A stretch of DNA of 64,000 nt from Onthophagus taurus. Taxonomy: Eukaryota > Arthropoda > Insecta > Coleoptera > Scarabaeidae. The notes under the pieces are model-generated. The model was not told where the DNA came from. It made no database searches and was given only the letters and a program-made list of their open reading frames with translations. Position 1 is the stretch's first letter, and every line of letters begins with the position of its first letter. Shown here piece by piece: positions 1-11,183 of the stretch. The stretch lies in the NCBI RefSeq assembly GCF_036711975.1, contig NC_091972.1, forward strand, positions 6,391,001-6,455,000. Reading direction: 5' to 3'. Both the position numbers and the translations under genes were made by a program.

Positions 1-3000
1 TCTCCAATCTTTCTCTTCCTTACGAAATACACCATTCATCTTAAAAACACCATCGGAGAAATTTTTAATTTTTTCATTATTTACCAGATATTGATCTAAA
101 GATGTACAATATTTTAAAGAAAATATATTAGTATCACTAATTTTCCATATTTTTCCTTCAAAATCCCGTTTTGTTTCCCCCCTACTTAACCTCCAAGCCA
201 TAGACCCAGAAGTTCTTCCTTTTTTATCTTTTTCAGTAGCCTCCTTTTCAACCATCATCTCAATTAACTCACATAAAACCCTTTTATTTAAATATTCCCT
301 CCTAGTTTCACTTAATCCTTTTTGCCGTTCGTTTCGTAAACTACAAATGGCGCTAACTAACTCGATTTCGGTACATTTTTTACGTCTGGATAAAACTTCT
401 TTATGACGACTTGAATATCTCCAGGTGACATCTTGAAGATCTTCACCCGAATAAGCAATTATATAAGACAACTTTTTGTTCCAGCCCGATTCGTACATTA
501 ACGGTGTGTCTAAAGCTGCTTCGCATGAATCACAATGCAACCATCGTTTTTGAGCTACCGAATAAACTTCGGTCCATACATGATCCGTTTCATCGTAAAC
601 GTGACGAGCCTCCCAACCCATTGCGCGACAAAATAAAGTAAATGTATTAGCCCATTCGCCGCAGCGCCCTTTTCTCGTTGCTAAAAGAATATTTAAATCG
701 TTAAATCTTGCGAATGGCGTTGAAGCGTTGCAAACAGTGCAGTTGTGGATCTATAATAATAAATAAAGTAATATTAATTTATATTTATTAAAATTGAATT
801 ACTTCGACTCTATCCGTGTATTTTAAAAGTTCTGAATCGGTTGACATGTGGGAAAATTTTGTGGGGGAATCGCATTTTTCACATTTTGGGCTATCAACCC
901 AAGAGAAAAAATCATTTTTAAACCAAGCTAATAGCTCCGATAATAATACTTCTTGCATGCTTATGTTGGGATCTTCCAAATCACCTAATTCAAAATAAAT
1001 GTATTTTGAGGTTCATTTTGCATATTTTAATGTTTATCATAAGACAGTGTTGCCACCAGACCAGTTTTCACCCCGACAAGCCGGTTTTTATTATTTTGTA
1101 ACTGATGTTGATATTGTGTGTTTTTAGGAATTTAGCAATTATGCAATTTAAATTATTGTATGGAAGGGATCTATATGTTTGTTTTCCTTTAAGAGTTTTG
1201 TAGTATAGAGGATTATGTTGTATGTATATGTTTGTTATTATTATTTATTATATTATTTGGATAATTATTAACTTTTGCAAGTTTCTAATGAAGTTAATTT
1301 CAGTTGTTATTTTATTTTTATCTCACCGTCCATAAATATAAATGCATCTATAAACAGCTTTAGTCATAAAAAACTATACTCTGTTTTTAAACCAGGAGGA
1401 GTATTTTAAATTTGTCACCAGATTGACCTTGCACGTGATTGGTTGAATGCGAGGAAGGTTCACACACAGGCAATTTTGAATTTTGATTTTGAATTTGAAG
1501 GTTAGGTAATTGATAATTCGACAGTTTCGTGTCATTATTGTATATTTTGTGTTCTTAAACCCTTTTTTATTATATTTTGAAATAAATACACTCATAACAT
1601 CAATGTTAATTTGTATGTATAGTGTTGACGATAACAAACGAAAATAAATACAATAATAAGTAAATAAATAAATAATAATTATTAATTTAAATTTACCGCC
1701 AAAATATCTACTGATATTTTCTGGTGATTTTTCCCAGTGTAAATCTGACTTTCGCGTTTACTCCTCCTGGTTTAAAAACAGAGTATAGTTCTAGTGCAAG
1801 TGTTAGTTCTAGTTTTACTTGTTATTCAGCGCTAAGTTATATATTTTTAAGGTTCGGGTTTAGCCCTGTGTCTTCAGACGCTGAATGTTAGGTAAGGTTA
1901 GTTTTGTTTACAAACATTAATTATACCATGAAGTATTCTTTGGCAATTTGTAATGGCAATTATAGCGTGAAGTTTTCTTTTGTAATGTCAATTATAGCGT
2001 GAAGTTTTCTTTTGTAATGTCAATTATAGCGTGAAGGAATGTTAGGTAAGGTTAGTTTTGTTTACAAACATTAATTATACCTTGAAGTTTTCTTTGGAAA
2101 TTATACTCTGTTTTTAAACCAGGAGGAGTATTTTAAATTTGTCACCAGATTGACCTTGCACGTGATTGGTTGAATGCGAGGAAGGTTCACACACAGGCAA
2201 TTTTGAATTTTGATTTTGAATTTGGAGGTTAGGTTATTGACAATTCGACAGTTTCGTGTCATTATTGTAAATTTTGTGTTCTTAAACCCTTCTTTATTAT
2301 ATTTTGAAATAAATACACTCATAACTTCAATGTTAATTTGTATGTTTAGTGTTGACGATAACAAACAAAAATAAATACAATAATAAGTAAATAAATAAAT
2401 AATAATAATTATTAATTTAAATTTACCGCCAAAATATCTAGTGATATTTTCTGGTGATTTTTCCTAGTGTAAATCTGACTTTCGCGTTTACTCCTCCTGG
2501 TTTAAAAACAGAGTATAGTTTCGTAAGATACGCTTGAAACGCACGAATTGAAGTTGAAGAACGAGTGGCGAAGCCACGAGTTTTTTAATGAATGAGTGCT
2601 TTAAGTCTTATGAAACGTGTTTTTTATGGTATTTTTTGTAATTCGCGTTTATATCCTTTTTTTCTCAAAATAAAATAAATTTTGACAATGTAGCGAAATA
2701 GGTATGTAGCAGTTGGTAACACTTGAAAATAGAAATTTGAATTGACAATTAGAAACTGTCAAAACACAAAATGTATCCACCTGACAAAAATGTTTCATGT
2801 ACACCTCCCAAAATAAGAGAAATTGCTCAGAGTTCAGAGACAAACATTGTCATATTGACAACTAGAAAAATTAATGACCCCATGTCACCAACTTGAACTG
2901 GTTCCATAAAATGTAACTAAAATCTCATTACAGCATCCGATGGTGTAAGGAGCCTCATTACAGCACCCGTTTGAGTACTGTAATAGTAATAATAATTCCA

Positions 3001-5571
3001 TTACCATCGCGAATTACAAAAACTTTATTAACATCTGTGTGAGGAAAAATATTATACCTAAGTTCGCTAAAATTACATCAAAAAACCTTCACCCAACACA
3101 AAAATTTCGGATAGAAACATTATGAGAAGAGAAAAAAGAAAACATCACTATAAACTTAAGCTACATTACACAAAAGTTGCCTATTTATACAGACAGTTAA
3201 CATTAATATACCACTACATAGAAATAGTTGAAATCATAAACACAACAATAACAGAAGTCCAACATGAGTCCAAACAAGATGAATCTAGGAAAAACAATAA
3301 AATCCAGAAACTAATAAAAATCCAACACAAACCACGTGTGAAAAAACAACAAAAATAATAAAAGTAAAAACCCTAATAATACATTATGCTATAATAATAA
3401 TACCACATAAAATTAATAATAATGTCATAAATAATAGCACTAACAATAATCCACTGCTGTATACACATAACTTAACCAATATAAAATTCTCCAACCCAGA
3501 AGTTGCTCTAGTCAACAAAAATCATAAATTTGTCTTAGAGAAACCAATTAATATGAACACACCTAATAATGATACCATCAAGAAAGAAGTTATTCCAATA
3601 CTGAAAAGGTACAAAAAAACAACACCTTAATAAAATTAAACACCAAAAATCCACATATATACAATATAACCACAATATAAAAACAATAAAACAAAAACTT
3701 ATCAATAACAATGTCCTATTTGTTAAAGCAAAAAAAAATGCAGTAATTGTAATCATAAATAAAGCACTTTACATTGAAAAGCCGATGGATTTTATCAACA
3801 ACAACAACTATATAGAAATAAAGAACCCACTCAACAACATGATTACCAAAAGAAAAGATATTATAAAAACCACCACCAACACTATAAAGTTCTTTAACAA
3901 TTCTAACAACACTTTATGATTCCTATGAATAGTTTCGTCCCACAACTATATGCTATAAAAAGTCCACAAAATAAATATGCCCATTAGACCTATCACAACT
4001 TTCTATAACTCAACTAATATACATCTAGCAAACTTTATGAACAATATATTTAAAAACATCAATCTCAAATCACTTGAATTACAAGAAACCTGTATTTTAC
4101 CCTTGACATAATAAAAGAAATTTTCAATATGGATCCACTGTCGATGATCCAACCCTAATCTTAAAGCATTTTATTAACCAAAACTCTTGTCAATTCAACA
4201 ATAAATATTAGAAATCTACCACAGGACTACCAATGGGACTCCCTATTTCTGGTATAATAACAGACATATTTATGAACCATCTTGAGAAAACAAAATACAT
4301 GACTCCTCCAATCTATTTAAAAACAAAATTATCAAATGGTTTAGAAATTTAGATACATAGACGATATTTTATGCGTGTGGAATGGCAACCAAGAAGAATT
4401 GACTAACTTCCTACAATACCTGAATCTTATTCATAAAAATTTGCAATTGAAATAGAAAACAACAAAAAATTAAATTTCCTAGACATAACAATAGAAGGAA
4501 AAACACCCAACCTAAATTATAACATATGTAGAAAACCTACAACAAAAAATATCATTATACTATGAGACTCCTATCACATCTTTCTAGATTTTATATGAAC
4601 AGACTTTTTACATATCTCTAGATAAAAATAATATAACAACTGACATTACAAACCTCATCTAAACCAATCCTTCATAAACTAGTAAGGGCGTTTGAGTTGT
4701 TGTCATTATGTGTACCATGGTGGTTATCCTTGGTTTTACAGGAAATTCACCTTCCAACTGGAAATGTTTGAGCTTTTGGGACATTTAAAGAACTAAGGAC
4801 ATTCTTTTCCAAACGATCTTGAATAGATAGATCTGTTAACTTGGTCTTATCAATGGAAATGGCCATGTTGTTGTTGTTTTTCAACATTTTTGGCAACACT
4901 GTCTCAAGATGATATTGTAAAAGAATTACCTGCTAAAACATTTTTTTGGATGCTTCTCATACTTTGTATAGCTTTAGCCTCAATTCCAGCTTCACAGATA
5001 AGTTCTTTAGCTTGATCTTGTAATGCTACATCATCATGAATTCTAGCTAAATGGAATCTATGTTCGACTTCTTGTAAAAACTTATTGGTATATTTCTAAA
5101 AATATTATTTTTCCTCATGGTAAAATTTTATTGATATCCTTGTAACTTACTGATGAAAATTTAGGGAGTTCTACTTTATGTAAAACCTTTTCCACTGGTG
5201 TTTCCTTAAAAACATTCTCCACACTAATATTTTCTTTGATTAATTCTAGGTGTTGTAAAGGTGCATGTAGGGGCAGTGTAAAATCACTATCTGACTAAAA
5301 AAATGTAACATTCTTAATAGATTTTTTGTATACATTAATAATTAGTATTTACCTCCTGAAAACCCATAAGCTTTAAACATTCCACACCACCGGGCGACTT
5401 TAAAATTTTTTGAGATACTGTAACATTACTTTTTTTTAAAGTTCTAAGTTTTACATTCTTCGGATCTTTTAATATATTATTTATTACTTTCTCCAAAAGC
5501 CTTTCAACTTCTTTGTAATGTTCCTTAGTATTTTGTTTAAGCATTGATAAAACTTGTTGTAGATTTGACAT
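1..5571 (-). CDS. Pngl: Peptide-N-glycanase (NGLY1/PNGase), C-terminus beyond left edge
   Basis: Cytosolic enzyme that strips N-glycans from misfolded glycoproteins exported from the ER. Five exons join in frame: 5571-5353, 5294-5151, 5095-4930, 984-803 and 750 to the edge, giving 487 codons here. Exon 1 is a PUB domain (residues about 15-73, with GGVECL..MGF). The transglutaminase-like core has two CxxC zinc knuckles (CEKC in exon 4, CTVC in exon 5). The catalytic triad is visible: Cys267 (GRCGEWAN), His294 (DHVWTEV) and Asp311 (HCDSCE). The start of the PAW domain reaches the edge; the remainder is missing only because the window ends. The third intron (985-4929) is swollen by two MITEs, a minisatellite, a Penelope remnant and an Eaf scrap. 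Start codon: first ATG, just before the PUB domain. Family identity is firm. Confidence 0.95.
1377..1785. mobile_element. MITE copy 1 (TA target, about 410 bp)
   Basis: Inverted ends read TACTCTGTTTTTAAACC at the left and the exact reverse complement at the right, flanked by TA on both sides, as expected for Tc1/mariner-type insertion. The ends continue into a shared AGGAGGAGTA block. The interior is AT-rich. An 87-codon frame inside is shared with the second copy but resembles no transposase, so the element is non-autonomous. It lies in the N-glycanase intron. Confidence 0.85.
1791..1880. repeat. Copy of a CTAG-rich dispersed repeat
   Basis: Contains GTTAGTTCTAGTTTTA, GTTATTCAGC and GGTTCGGGTTTAGCC. 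The same blocks, in the same style, recur at 36,102-36,490 inside the PACS intron. Short and without coding capacity. Confidence 0.6.
1883..2100. repeat. Minisatellite array, about 52-bp unit
   Basis: Degenerate repeats built from GGTAAGGTTAGTTTTGTTT, a TGTCAATTATA block and a GTGAAG block. The same unit forms the array at 62,071-62,358. The second MITE begins immediately at its right edge. Confidence 0.75.
2104..2515. mobile_element. MITE copy 2 (TA target, about 410 bp)
   Basis: Nearly identical to the copy at 1377-1785 over its whole length, with the same inverted ends and TA flanks. Both lie in the same orientation in the same intron, about 320 bp apart. They differ by scattered substitutions and a short indel, so insertion or duplication looks recent. 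Confidence 0.85.
2520..3058. other. Intronic AT-rich stretch with a weak inverted repeat
   Basis: No gene seen. A GTAATTCGCG block near 2639-2648 is mirrored by CGCGAATTAC near 3008-3017, suggesting a worn inverted-repeat element about 380 bp long. GCACTCATT/GAGTGC-like motifs inside are common in insect MITEs. No target duplication could be fixed. Confidence 0.3.
3060..4655 (+). mobile_element. Penelope-like retroelement remnant
   Basis: Translated pieces in several frames match the reverse transcriptase of Penelope-like elements: an early VPQLYAIKSPQ block near 3,940-3,970, a LPMGLPISGII block near 4,220-4,255, a YxDDIL-like core near 4,350-4,370 and an NYNICRKPTT-like block near 4,520-4,545. 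No GIY-YIG endonuclease was recognised. The copy is broken many times and cannot be active. It lies in the N-glycanase intron, on the strand opposite to that gene, and ends next to an Eaf fragment. Confidence 0.7.
4658..4860 (-). pseudogene. Eaf fragment in the N-glycanase intron
   Basis: Aligns by eye to the middle of the Eaf coding exon (about 10,475-10,735): shared words include GGGCGTTTG, ACCATGGTGGTTATCC, CTTCCAACTGG and GGACATTTAAAGAACT. About 100 bp of the parent between the ACCATGG block and the TTGGTTTTAC block is missing. It is too short to act as a gene. It directly abuts the Penelope remnant on its left. Confidence 0.8.
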
Positions 5572-6046
5572 TATTTAATACAAAAAATTAAAAAATATAT
5601 TTGTTTTAACTATAATAAACGATTTCTATACGACTTAATTTCGTGATAATGCAAGTTTATCTTAAACGAAGCCCAAACTGATTCAGCAAAATTTAACCTC
5701 CAATTGAATAGGAAATAAATTTGACAATCAGCTGATTCCTGTTCTGTTAATTTTTAGGGATTTTTTCACCCAATATTGGCAGCAATTCTTATTTGTAAAC
5801 GTAATCAGCTGTAACATGTTTATCAAATTATAACATTTATTTCTCCTTTATTTGAAGAGATATTTTTATCTTTTGTATTCGGATTACTTATTAACTACGT
5901 TATTTTATTGCTGGGTAAATTAAGAAAATCTCGTAACTCTTATCATGTTTAAAACATATGGATACAATTATAAGTAGCTACAATAAGCATTTATTAACCT
6001 AATTAAAGTCTTAATTAACTTTTAAAACTATAAAATTACTTCTACA
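5572..6046. promoter_or_regulatory. Shared upstream region of N-glycanase and pyroglutamyl peptidase
   Basis: 475 bp between two divergent start codons, AT-rich, with no open frame of note. Two CAGCTGAT/ATCAGCTG motifs (near 5,728 and 5,804) are the only clear palindromic words. It must contain both promoters; I saw no TATA box. Confidence 0.5.
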
Positions 6047-6703
6047 ATGAGTGAAAGAAATGTAGTAGTCACAGGATTTGGTCCTTTTGGAATACACAGC
6101 ATAAACGCAAGTTCTGAAGTAGTGAAATCACTTCCAGAAAAAATTAAAGATGTAAACATCATTAAATTTGAAATTCCTGTTGTTTATGAGATTGTTGATG
6201 AGAAGATACCTGAATTATGGGAACAATATCAACCTATTGTAACTACTATATCTATTATGTACTTTATTAGATGTTTCATTATTTTGTTTTAGTTAATTGT
6301 TCATGTGGGTGTTTCTGAGAGAGCCCAATCGATAACATTGGAAACAAATGCGAATAGAACAGGGTATATTAAAAAGGATTATCATGGATGTTGTCACAAC
6401 ACAGGTGATATTTGTGATGACAATTCAAAAGATTGTTTGAAAACCGGATTGTGTATTAATGATATATGTGATCATTTAAATAAAAGTGGCAAGGTGAAAG
6501 CATGTATTTCAAATGATGCTGGCCGCTATTTGTGTGAATATATTTTTTATAAATCACTTTATGTTGATCATACAAAAGTTTTATTTGTACATGTTCCTAT
6601 GCTGAATCAACCATATTCTTGTGAACAATTGACCGAGGGATTAATTATTATTATAGAAAGAGCATTGGAAATGTTAATGTTAAGTGAGGAAAAAAGTCTT
6701 TAG
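6047..6703 (+). CDS. Pyroglutamyl-peptidase I (peptidase family C15)
   Basis: Cytosolic cysteine peptidase that removes N-terminal pyroglutamate from peptides. Two exons, 6047-6238 and 6293-6703, split by a 54-bp intron, give 200 residues, close to the usual 200-210. The N-terminus carries the VTGFGPFG motif (residues 8-15). Expected catalytic residues are present: Glu81 (TLE), Cys145 (GRYLC) and His164 (FVHVP). The 3' end was duplicated: a copy of the last codons and 3' flank lies at 9,898-10,006. It stands head to head with N-glycanase and originally tail to tail with Eaf. Confidence 0.93.
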
Positions 6704-6852
6704 GTGGGGTATTTATTATTCATGAAACTCAAATTTTAGTTTTAAGAATTAAACTATATGTATGCCAAATTAATACAAATAAGCGTTTTATTGTTTTTCA
6801 TATTTACAATTTTCCCTTTCCTAATATAATACAATATATTATATTGTATATT

Positions 6853-6909
6853 GATACGGGACACCTGTATATATTATATTGAATATAATATATACAGGAG
6901 TCCCGTATC
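6853..6909. repeat. Near-perfect 57-bp hairpin
   Basis: GATACGGGAC at the left end pairs with GTCCCGTATC at the right end, and the CCTGTATATATTATATT arm pairs with its complement across a tiny loop. The only exception is a mismatched A in each arm. Probably the stub of a TIR element, or a structured 3' element of the preceding peptidase transcript. Confidence 0.7.
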
Positions 6910-7247
6910 TTCCGCATCAGAGCTTTATACGGTTGTAGGATACATTATTCTGAAGCGATCTTTCTAATAAAATTTTTCCGAAATGTTTATAATAACCGCA
7001 CGGGAACTGTTTAAAGTTGTCCAATAGCAATGATTTTCCGTGAATCACGGAAAAAGTTTATTTCTCTTTCCGTGTCGAATTTATTGGTGAGTACATACCC
7101 GTGCGAAACTAGTTTAGAACGACGCGGTGGACCGGCCGGGGGTGAGACCGATTGCCTGAGTGTGATTTACGATCTCCGAAGGCGTTCCCCTAAGCTTTTG
7201 TTGAATTGCTATTGGACGAAAAACAGTTCGTTTATATATCCTGTATA

Positions 7248-7759
7248 CAGGGTAATTCAAATTCGACCCCCACCATTCTCCGACGTTTTGTATTCGTGAA
7301 ACTATTATCAGGTTTATTTTTTGTTATGAACGCCATATTTCATTTTCACACCATAAAATAGGATAATTAATTCTGATTTTATGATATGTCCCAATACAAT
7401 GTATTTCATTTAAAAAAAACATTGAATTATTCAAGAAAGAAAATAAACCTGATGATAGTTTCATGAAAACGAAACGTCGGAGAAAATTTCTAATTGTGTC
7501 ATGACATTTTTCATAAAAAGTTGTCTTAAGAATGTTTTTTCAGATTCACAAAAAACGAAAAATAAAGAAGTTATAGGCAAAAAACGAAAAAGTAATTTTT
7601 TGTTTTTCTGCCATATTTTAAAAACTAAAACGGCTAGATCCAAAAACTTAGTTGAAAAATGTTGAGCTCTAAGATACACAACTTTGGCCCCATTTAACCA
7701 TTTCTGTATCTCTTATGGTTTCTGATCTCAATGGTGGGGGTCGAATTTGAATTACCCTG
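7248..7759. mobile_element. TIR element, about 510 bp, with nested inverted repeats
   Basis: Ends are CAGGGTAATTCAAATTCGAC and its reverse complement, flanked by TA. Inside the ends a second inverted pair occurs: CGACGTTTTG...CAGGTTTATTTT near 7,278-7,320 against AAAATAAACCTGATGATAG...ACGTCGG near 7,440-7,483. No transposase is encoded. Best read as a non-autonomous Tc1/mariner-like element. Confidence 0.7.
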
Positions 7760-7777
7760 TATATATATATATATATA

Positions 7778-8987
7778 CCACCAGATCCTCTACCCTCCCC
7801 CCCTCTCCACACCTTCGCATCCTCGCCCCCATCACCTCCCTCATCCATCTTTTGCCCTCGCCCCCTTCTCCCAAAATCTGCTTCCTGACATTGCCTCCTC
7901 CCTTACCTCACTACACCCTCTCAGCATGTGTTCCGGCGTCTCCCAATCCTCTCCACACAGCCTACACCAGCTTTCCACATCGTCCGCCTAGTACCTATTC
8001 CCTCTCTCCACATTGCCACAGCGGAATCTGGCCACCAATCTCTTCCCTTCAACATCGCCCTCCATCAACAAATACTTTGGCAGTTCCTCTGTCACTATCC
8101 CCCCATACCTTTCATTATGTCTCCCTTCTCGTATCTGTGTCCTTCTTTCCTGCCTCTGTATGTTCCTGTCCCTATCTCTCAGTTTTCTCCACATTTCACC
8201 TCTTTCCGCTCTTCTGTTTTCGACCCCAGTTAGTGAATATCCCACTCTCCTATAATATTCTTCCCTATCTCTTTGCCCATAGATCAGCCTCCTCTCCTTA
8301 ATTTCCCTCCAGCACTCTCCCAAAATCCTGCAATGCTACTTTGCTTCTATTATTTCCTCATACTTCACCGCTCTTCTCCCAGCCTCCATCCTAACTGCAT
8401 CCACCTTAACCTCCTCCTTCACTAGATACCCCGGAGTCTCCCTTGCCAACCCTAGTAGCCATCTCCAAAACCGTGTTTGTATATCCTCCAGCAATACTTC
8501 TTCTCTCCATCCCCATGCTTCTGCGCCGTACATTATTGTGCTCCTTACCAAGCCATTAAACGTAACCTTTCTTTTTCCCACGTGCCTCCCAAAAGTTTTT
8601 TCCCCCAATCCCCAAACCTGTCCCATCACCCTGTTCGCTCATTTTGCCATCTCCCTCACGTGCGGCCCCGACCTTATTACTTTCCGCGAACCCATATCCC
8701 AGGTACCTACACTCTTTCACTTGCTCTATCTCTCTTCTCTGCCACCTCCATTCCTCCTTCTTTCTTCTCCCCCCTTTGCAGAACTTTATGATCTTTGTTT
8801 TCTCGACGTTTACCTCCAACCCCTTCGCCTTAAAATATCTTTCCAGGGACCTCATCATCTTCTTCATCTTCACCACCTCTCTAGCCACGACCACCAAATC
8901 GTCCGCATACGCTAAGGCGTGCACCTTTGTTCCATCTATCACCACCCATTTGTCCCTTCACAAGTGTCTTTTCCAAGTCCACCGTAT
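7778..8987 (-). mobile_element. 5'-truncated LINE (non-LTR retrotransposon)
   Basis: On the minus strand, pieces in three frames give the second half of a LINE polyprotein. They include the reverse-transcriptase core AYADDLVVVA (near 8,895), a VEKTKIIKF thumb block, STIMYGAEAWGWRE, and a C-terminal RFRCGNVE...CRLCGEDWE zinc-knuckle tail near 7,915-8,035. Endonuclease and the 5' half are absent. The 3' end runs into (TA)n at 7,760-7,777, which may be the tail. At least two frameshifts split the frame, so it is dead. GC content is clearly above its surroundings. Confidence 0.85.
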
Positions 8988-9577
8988 ATATATAGCCACT
9001 TTCAACAATTCACTGTCATCACAGTTCACCACTAAATAAACATAGCTTTGTCTTTAGAAGAATATTCTCTAAGATATTCGTCCTTTATCAGTCTTGCTCA
9101 TGGCCATGTTATTTCTTGAGTGAAGGAGGAGTCCTCCTTTTAGCACTAATAATTTTTTATGCGATTAATGGTTGTTGACATGCCTTCAAAACCCATGCAT
9201 CCCATGAGTTGTTGAGTTCATCCTAATAGCTTTTTTTGCCTTAATGAACCAACTGATCGCACTAAGTCCAACTTCTGCAAAAGACAACATGCAAACTGAT
9301 CTTAGCATGGCTCTGGTCATCTCAATGTCAGCCTGAGGTGATTTATCGGAAGTTGAGCGCTCGAGCCGGGAAACAATACATATACGTATAAAGAGTTGCA
9401 GAATTCCCAAAAAATAATCCATTTATAAAGTTGTGCAAATTTCATATAAAAATAAAGTTGTGTTGAAAATTATAGATGTTCTAAATTATCGTACGATAAT
9501 GAGATATCAATGTATTATTGTATATGAATTGAAATAACTGTACGTGTACGATAATTATCGTACGTTTGGCAACACTG
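8988..9577. other. Unassigned spacer, possibly decayed mobile DNA
   Basis: A 78-codon minus-strand frame (9,186-9,422) has no recognisable relative. Near 9,482-9,560 the palindromic words ATTATCGTACGATAAT and GTACGTGTAC cluster; TTATCGTAC also occurs at the ends of the hairpin at 49,990. No supported gene. Confidence 0.3.
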
Positions 9578-9896
9578 TGTTTGAGTTTTCGGGACATTTA
9601 AGGAACTGAGGGCCCTGAGGGCATTCTTTTCCGAACGGTCTTGAATGGGTGGTTTTGTTGAAACACTACGAGTTTTCTTTAGGATAATAATTTAGGTTTG
9701 TTGGGTTCCTGCTCCATCTAAACGTGGCACAGTAGCAGTAACTTAACTATTATTAGCAACATCTACTGCTGCAGTTGAATTATTATTCAAAATACTTTGC
9801 TCAATTATTAATTTCTCTGATTTCACTACCAAATCCAAATTATCAACCATAGCGAACGATTTTTTAATGTCTCCCCACAATATGGGAGAGCAAATT
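9578..9896 (-). pseudogene. Decayed duplicate of Eaf 5' region
   Basis: Collinear with the intact Eaf gene from about 10,665 to its 5' flank near 11,256. Shared blocks include GAACGGTCTTGAAT, TTGGGTTCCTGCTCCATCTAA, the start-codon region and TGTCTCCCCACAATATGGGAG upstream of the ATG. Large internal pieces, including the intron and its neighbouring codons, are deleted, and in-frame stops occur, so no protein can be made. Because 5' flanking DNA is included, this is a DNA duplication, not a processed retrocopy. Confidence 0.9.
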
Positions 9897-9897
9897 G

Positions 9898-10006
9898 AGA
9901 AATGTTAACTAAGGAAAAGTCTTTAGGTGGGGTATTTATTATTCAAGAAATTCAAATTTTATTTTTAAGAATTAAACTATATGTATGTCAAATTAGTACA
10001 AATAAA
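9898..10006 (+). pseudogene. Duplicate of the peptidase I 3' end
   Basis: Matches 6,668-6,782 closely: the last codons (AAGTCTTTAG), the GTGGGGTATTTATTATTCA 3' flank and ATTAAACTATATGTATG. It is joined directly to the Eaf 5' flank copy at about 9,897. It marks the breakpoint of a tandem duplication. Confidence 0.9.
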
Positions 10007-10110
10007 TTAGAGAATAAAGAAATAAAATTCAAAAATCATCATGCAGAAATAATATATTCACTTTCATTTTCCTATACTGTCCTGTAAACATATACAATGA
10101 AAGAATTATT

Positions 10111-11183
10111 CTATTCGGAGTCGGACGATCCTGTGTCTGATAAACACAGGTCATCTTTTAAATCGTGTGTGGAGACGAGATTCGTATTAAAACCACCATT
10201 GGTGGTATGGACTCCACCTCCTCCACTTCCAATTGAATTAAGGTGCGGATTATGAACGATGGTCACATCATTGTCATTATCTGATTCTGAGTCGCTACTA
10301 TTTGAAGAGGAAGAACTATCGCTCATCTCACCAACACCATTCGCCTCATTGTCGGAATTATTATTTAAAATCGGAGATTTTTCAGCTCGATTAATGGTCG
10401 TCATGCTATTAATACCGTTATTAATAGGTGGCGCAGGCGCCACTTCGGTAAAATCTTCATCTAAACCGATCATTGGTAAACTAGCAAGGGCGTTTGGATT
10501 GTTGTCAGTATGGGTACCATGGTGGTTATCCCGTTTTGGGGACGGATAATTCGGACTTGATTGCAATGGGGAGTGTTTTGGAATAAGCTGGGTTATGTTA
10601 CGTTCTGCGCGGCGACCTCCACTAGTTACTTTGGTTTTACTGGAATTCCGCCTTCCAACTGGGGATGTTTGAGCTTTCGGGACATTTAAAGAACTGAGGG
10701 CGTTCTTTTCCGAACGGTCTTGAATAGGTGGTTTTGTTGAAACACTACGTGTTTTCTTTAGGATAATATTACTATTTAAGGATTCCAAGCGAATATCTCC
10801 AGTTACTTTATCGATTATTAACACACATTCCTTTTGGCAAGTCTTTTGTGAGCCTTTAAACACCGTTTGTTGGGTTCCTGCTCCATCTAAATGTGGCACG
10901 GTAACAGTAACTTGACTGTTATTAGCAACATCTACCGTTGCTATTTTATTTACATCTACTGATGCTGGTTTAAAATCATCTGTAATACAAATATATTGGT
11001 TATATATTAATGTTTTAAATTAATTAACGTTTTATAATTGATAAAGTAAAATTATTACAGAAATAAAATGAGGAAAAATCTCTTACATCTGATAGTATGA
11101 AATGCAGTTGAATTATTATCCAAAAAACTTTGCCCAATTTTAATTTCTCTGATTTCACTACCAAATCCAAACTTATCAGCCAT
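10111..11183 (-). CDS. Eaf: ELL-associated factor (Eaf)
   Basis: Nuclear partner of the elongation factor ELL, supporting RNA polymerase II elongation. Exons 11183-11087 and 10979-10111 encode 321 residues. The N-terminal ELL-binding domain shows FHTIRYDFKP (28-37), VTVTVPHLDG and the CQKECVLIID / GDIRLE / IILKKTR run. The C-terminal half is low complexity, with a Ser/Asp/Glu acidic stretch (SDSSSSSNSSDSESDND) of the transactivation type, ending SDTGSSDSE. The intron is 107 bp with a clean GTAAGA donor. A decayed second copy lies next to its 3' side and a scrap lies in the N-glycanase intron. Confidence 0.93.

Noticed and set aside
1374-1637. 87-codon minus-strand frame, repeated at 2,101-2,364
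   Set aside because: It includes the terminal inverted repeat of a MITE and is shared only because the element is duplicated; no protein family is recognisable.
3122-3358. 78-codon Lys-rich plus-strand frame
   Set aside because: Low complexity, at the start of a Penelope remnant; no support as a host gene.
7731-9039. Several long plus-strand Pro/Ser/His-rich frames
   Set aside because: They are antisense to the LINE, whose minus-strand frames give clear reverse-transcriptase motifs.
9186-9422. 78-codon minus-strand frame
   Set aside because: No recognisable domain, no splice context, and flanked by repeats and pseudogene pieces.
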